Shown: positions 5,387 through 6,599 of the stretch, piece after piece
Layout of the letters: each line of letters opens with the position of its first letter
Position numbering within the stretch: position 1 is the first letter of the stretch
Assembly: GCA_029263635.1 (NCBI GenBank)
Contig: JAJUFY010000127.1
Span: 1 to 6,599 of the forward strand
Origin: Ectothiorhodospiraceae bacterium
GTDB taxonomy: Bacteria; Pseudomonadota; Gammaproteobacteria; Nitrococcales; AK92
DNA length: 6,599 bases
Direction of reading: 5' to 3'
Notes under the pieces: generated by a model
Told to the model about the DNA's origin: nothing
The model's input: the letters and a program-made list of their open reading frames with translations, nothing else
The model's database searches: none
Translations under genes and position numbers: made by a program

Positions 5387-5923
5387 ATGGCGGAGCGTAG
5401 CACTATCGCGCGGCCCTACGCGCAGGCGATCTTCCAGCTCGCTCAGAGGGACGGCGGCTTTGCCCGCTGGACCGAGATGCTGGAGCTGCTTGCAATGGTG
5501 ACCCGGGATCCAAACCTGGCGCCGTTGCTCGGCAGTCCGCGGATCAGCCGGGACGATCTGGCCGGGCTGCTGATCGAGATCGGCGGCGACCGGCTCGACC
5601 AGGCCGGACAGAATCTCGTACGGCTGCTGGCGGAGCAGCGCCGGCTGGAGTTGCTGCCCGAGATCAAGGCGCAGTTTGCCAAGCTGCGGGCCGATGCCGA
5701 AGGCACGCTGGCCGCTCGTCTCATCACTGCACAGCCGGTGGATGCCGCCGCCTGCGACCGGATCGCAGCGGCGCTCTCGAAGCGTCTCAACCGGAAGGTC
5801 ACCCTCACCACCGAGACCGACCCCAGCCTGCTGGGCGGTGCTGTTGTGCGGGCAGGGGATATGGTCATTGACGGTTCGGTACGCGGGCGCCTGGAGCGCA
5901 TGGCCGCAGACCTGAGCCGCTAA
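5387..5923 (+). CDS. atpH: F-type ATP synthase subunit delta
   Basis: This 178-residue protein is nearly the same length as E. coli delta (177). Delta sits on top of the alpha3-beta3 head and ties it to the b-subunit stalk. The family opening TIARPYAQAIFQLA is at residues 6-19, the N-terminal helical domain covers about 1-105, and the C-terminal signature is RAGDMVIDGSVRGRLERMA (156-174). AGGCGGA at 5374-5380 gives a ribosome binding site 6 bases before ATG 5387. Another ATG at 5380, in a different frame, stops after six codons and is ignored. The gene is 19 bp after atpF and 12 bp before atpA, clearly within the operon. Confidence 0.96.
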   Translation: MAERSTIARPYAQAIFQLAQRDGGFARWTEMLELLAMVTRDPNLAPLLGSPRISRDDLAGLLIEIGGDRLDQAGQNLVRLLAEQRRLELLPEIKAQFAKLRADAEGTLAARLITAQPVDAAACDRIAAALSKRLNRKVTLTTETDPSLLGGAVVRAGDMVIDGSVRGRLERMAADLSR

Positions 5924-5935
5924 GAGGACGAACTA

Positions 5936-6599
<664 letters not shown>

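Noticed and set aside
5380..5400. Six-codon reading frame from ATG 5380 overlapping the atpH start as a leader peptide
   Set aside because: Its start lies at the end of the atpH ribosome binding site and it has no site of its own at proper spacing; most likely incidental.

Overview
The window is a stretch of bacterial chromosome with high G+C content and dense coding. Its gene order is mnmG (3' end only) - rsmG - parA - parB - atpI - atpB - atpE - atpF - atpH - atpA (5' end only), all on the + strand. This is the gidAB-parAB-atp arrangement typical of the replication-origin neighbourhood in Proteobacteria. The proteins look most like gammaproteobacterial versions: a 156-residue AtpF starting MxxNxTxxGQ, a 178-residue delta subunit ending DGSVRGRLERxA, and an MnmG tail ending in GVTPAAxSxLLVxLKK. 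I would call it a GC-rich gammaproteobacterium. I cannot fix the order or genus from sequence reading alone.

Bases 1-1540 hold two RNA-modification genes. MnmG works with MnmE on the wobble uridine of certain tRNAs, and RsmG methylates 16S rRNA. Only 16 bp separate them, so they are probably cotranscribed. Bases 1541-1608 are a short gap with a small potential hairpin just before the parA ribosome binding site. Bases 1609-3265 carry the chromosome-segregation pair parA and parB, 4 bp apart, with the parB ribosome binding site inside the end of parA. No parS-like CACGTG core was seen in the window.

Bases 3266-3382 are the only real regulatory gap. They contain a good sigma-70-type promoter (TTGCGC, 17 bp, TATACT), a perfect 13-bp palindrome inside the promoter spacer and a larger imperfect inverted repeat overlapping the -35. 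From 3383 to the end runs the F-type ATP synthase operon. It starts with the AtpI assembly factor (GTG start), then the membrane sector a, c and b (atpB, atpE, atpF), the stalk subunit delta (atpH) and the first 221 residues of alpha (atpA). Gamma, beta and epsilon presumably follow beyond the window.

This is an ordinary core-genome region. I found no mobile element, CRISPR array, RNA gene, frameshift or foreign-looking insert, and no convincing undescribed system. Points worth a second look are the architecture of the atp promoter, the GTG start of atpI, the atpE translation-initiation region, and an Ala in place of the usual Gly beside the essential Glu of subunit a. No gene-free stretch exceeds 300 bases.
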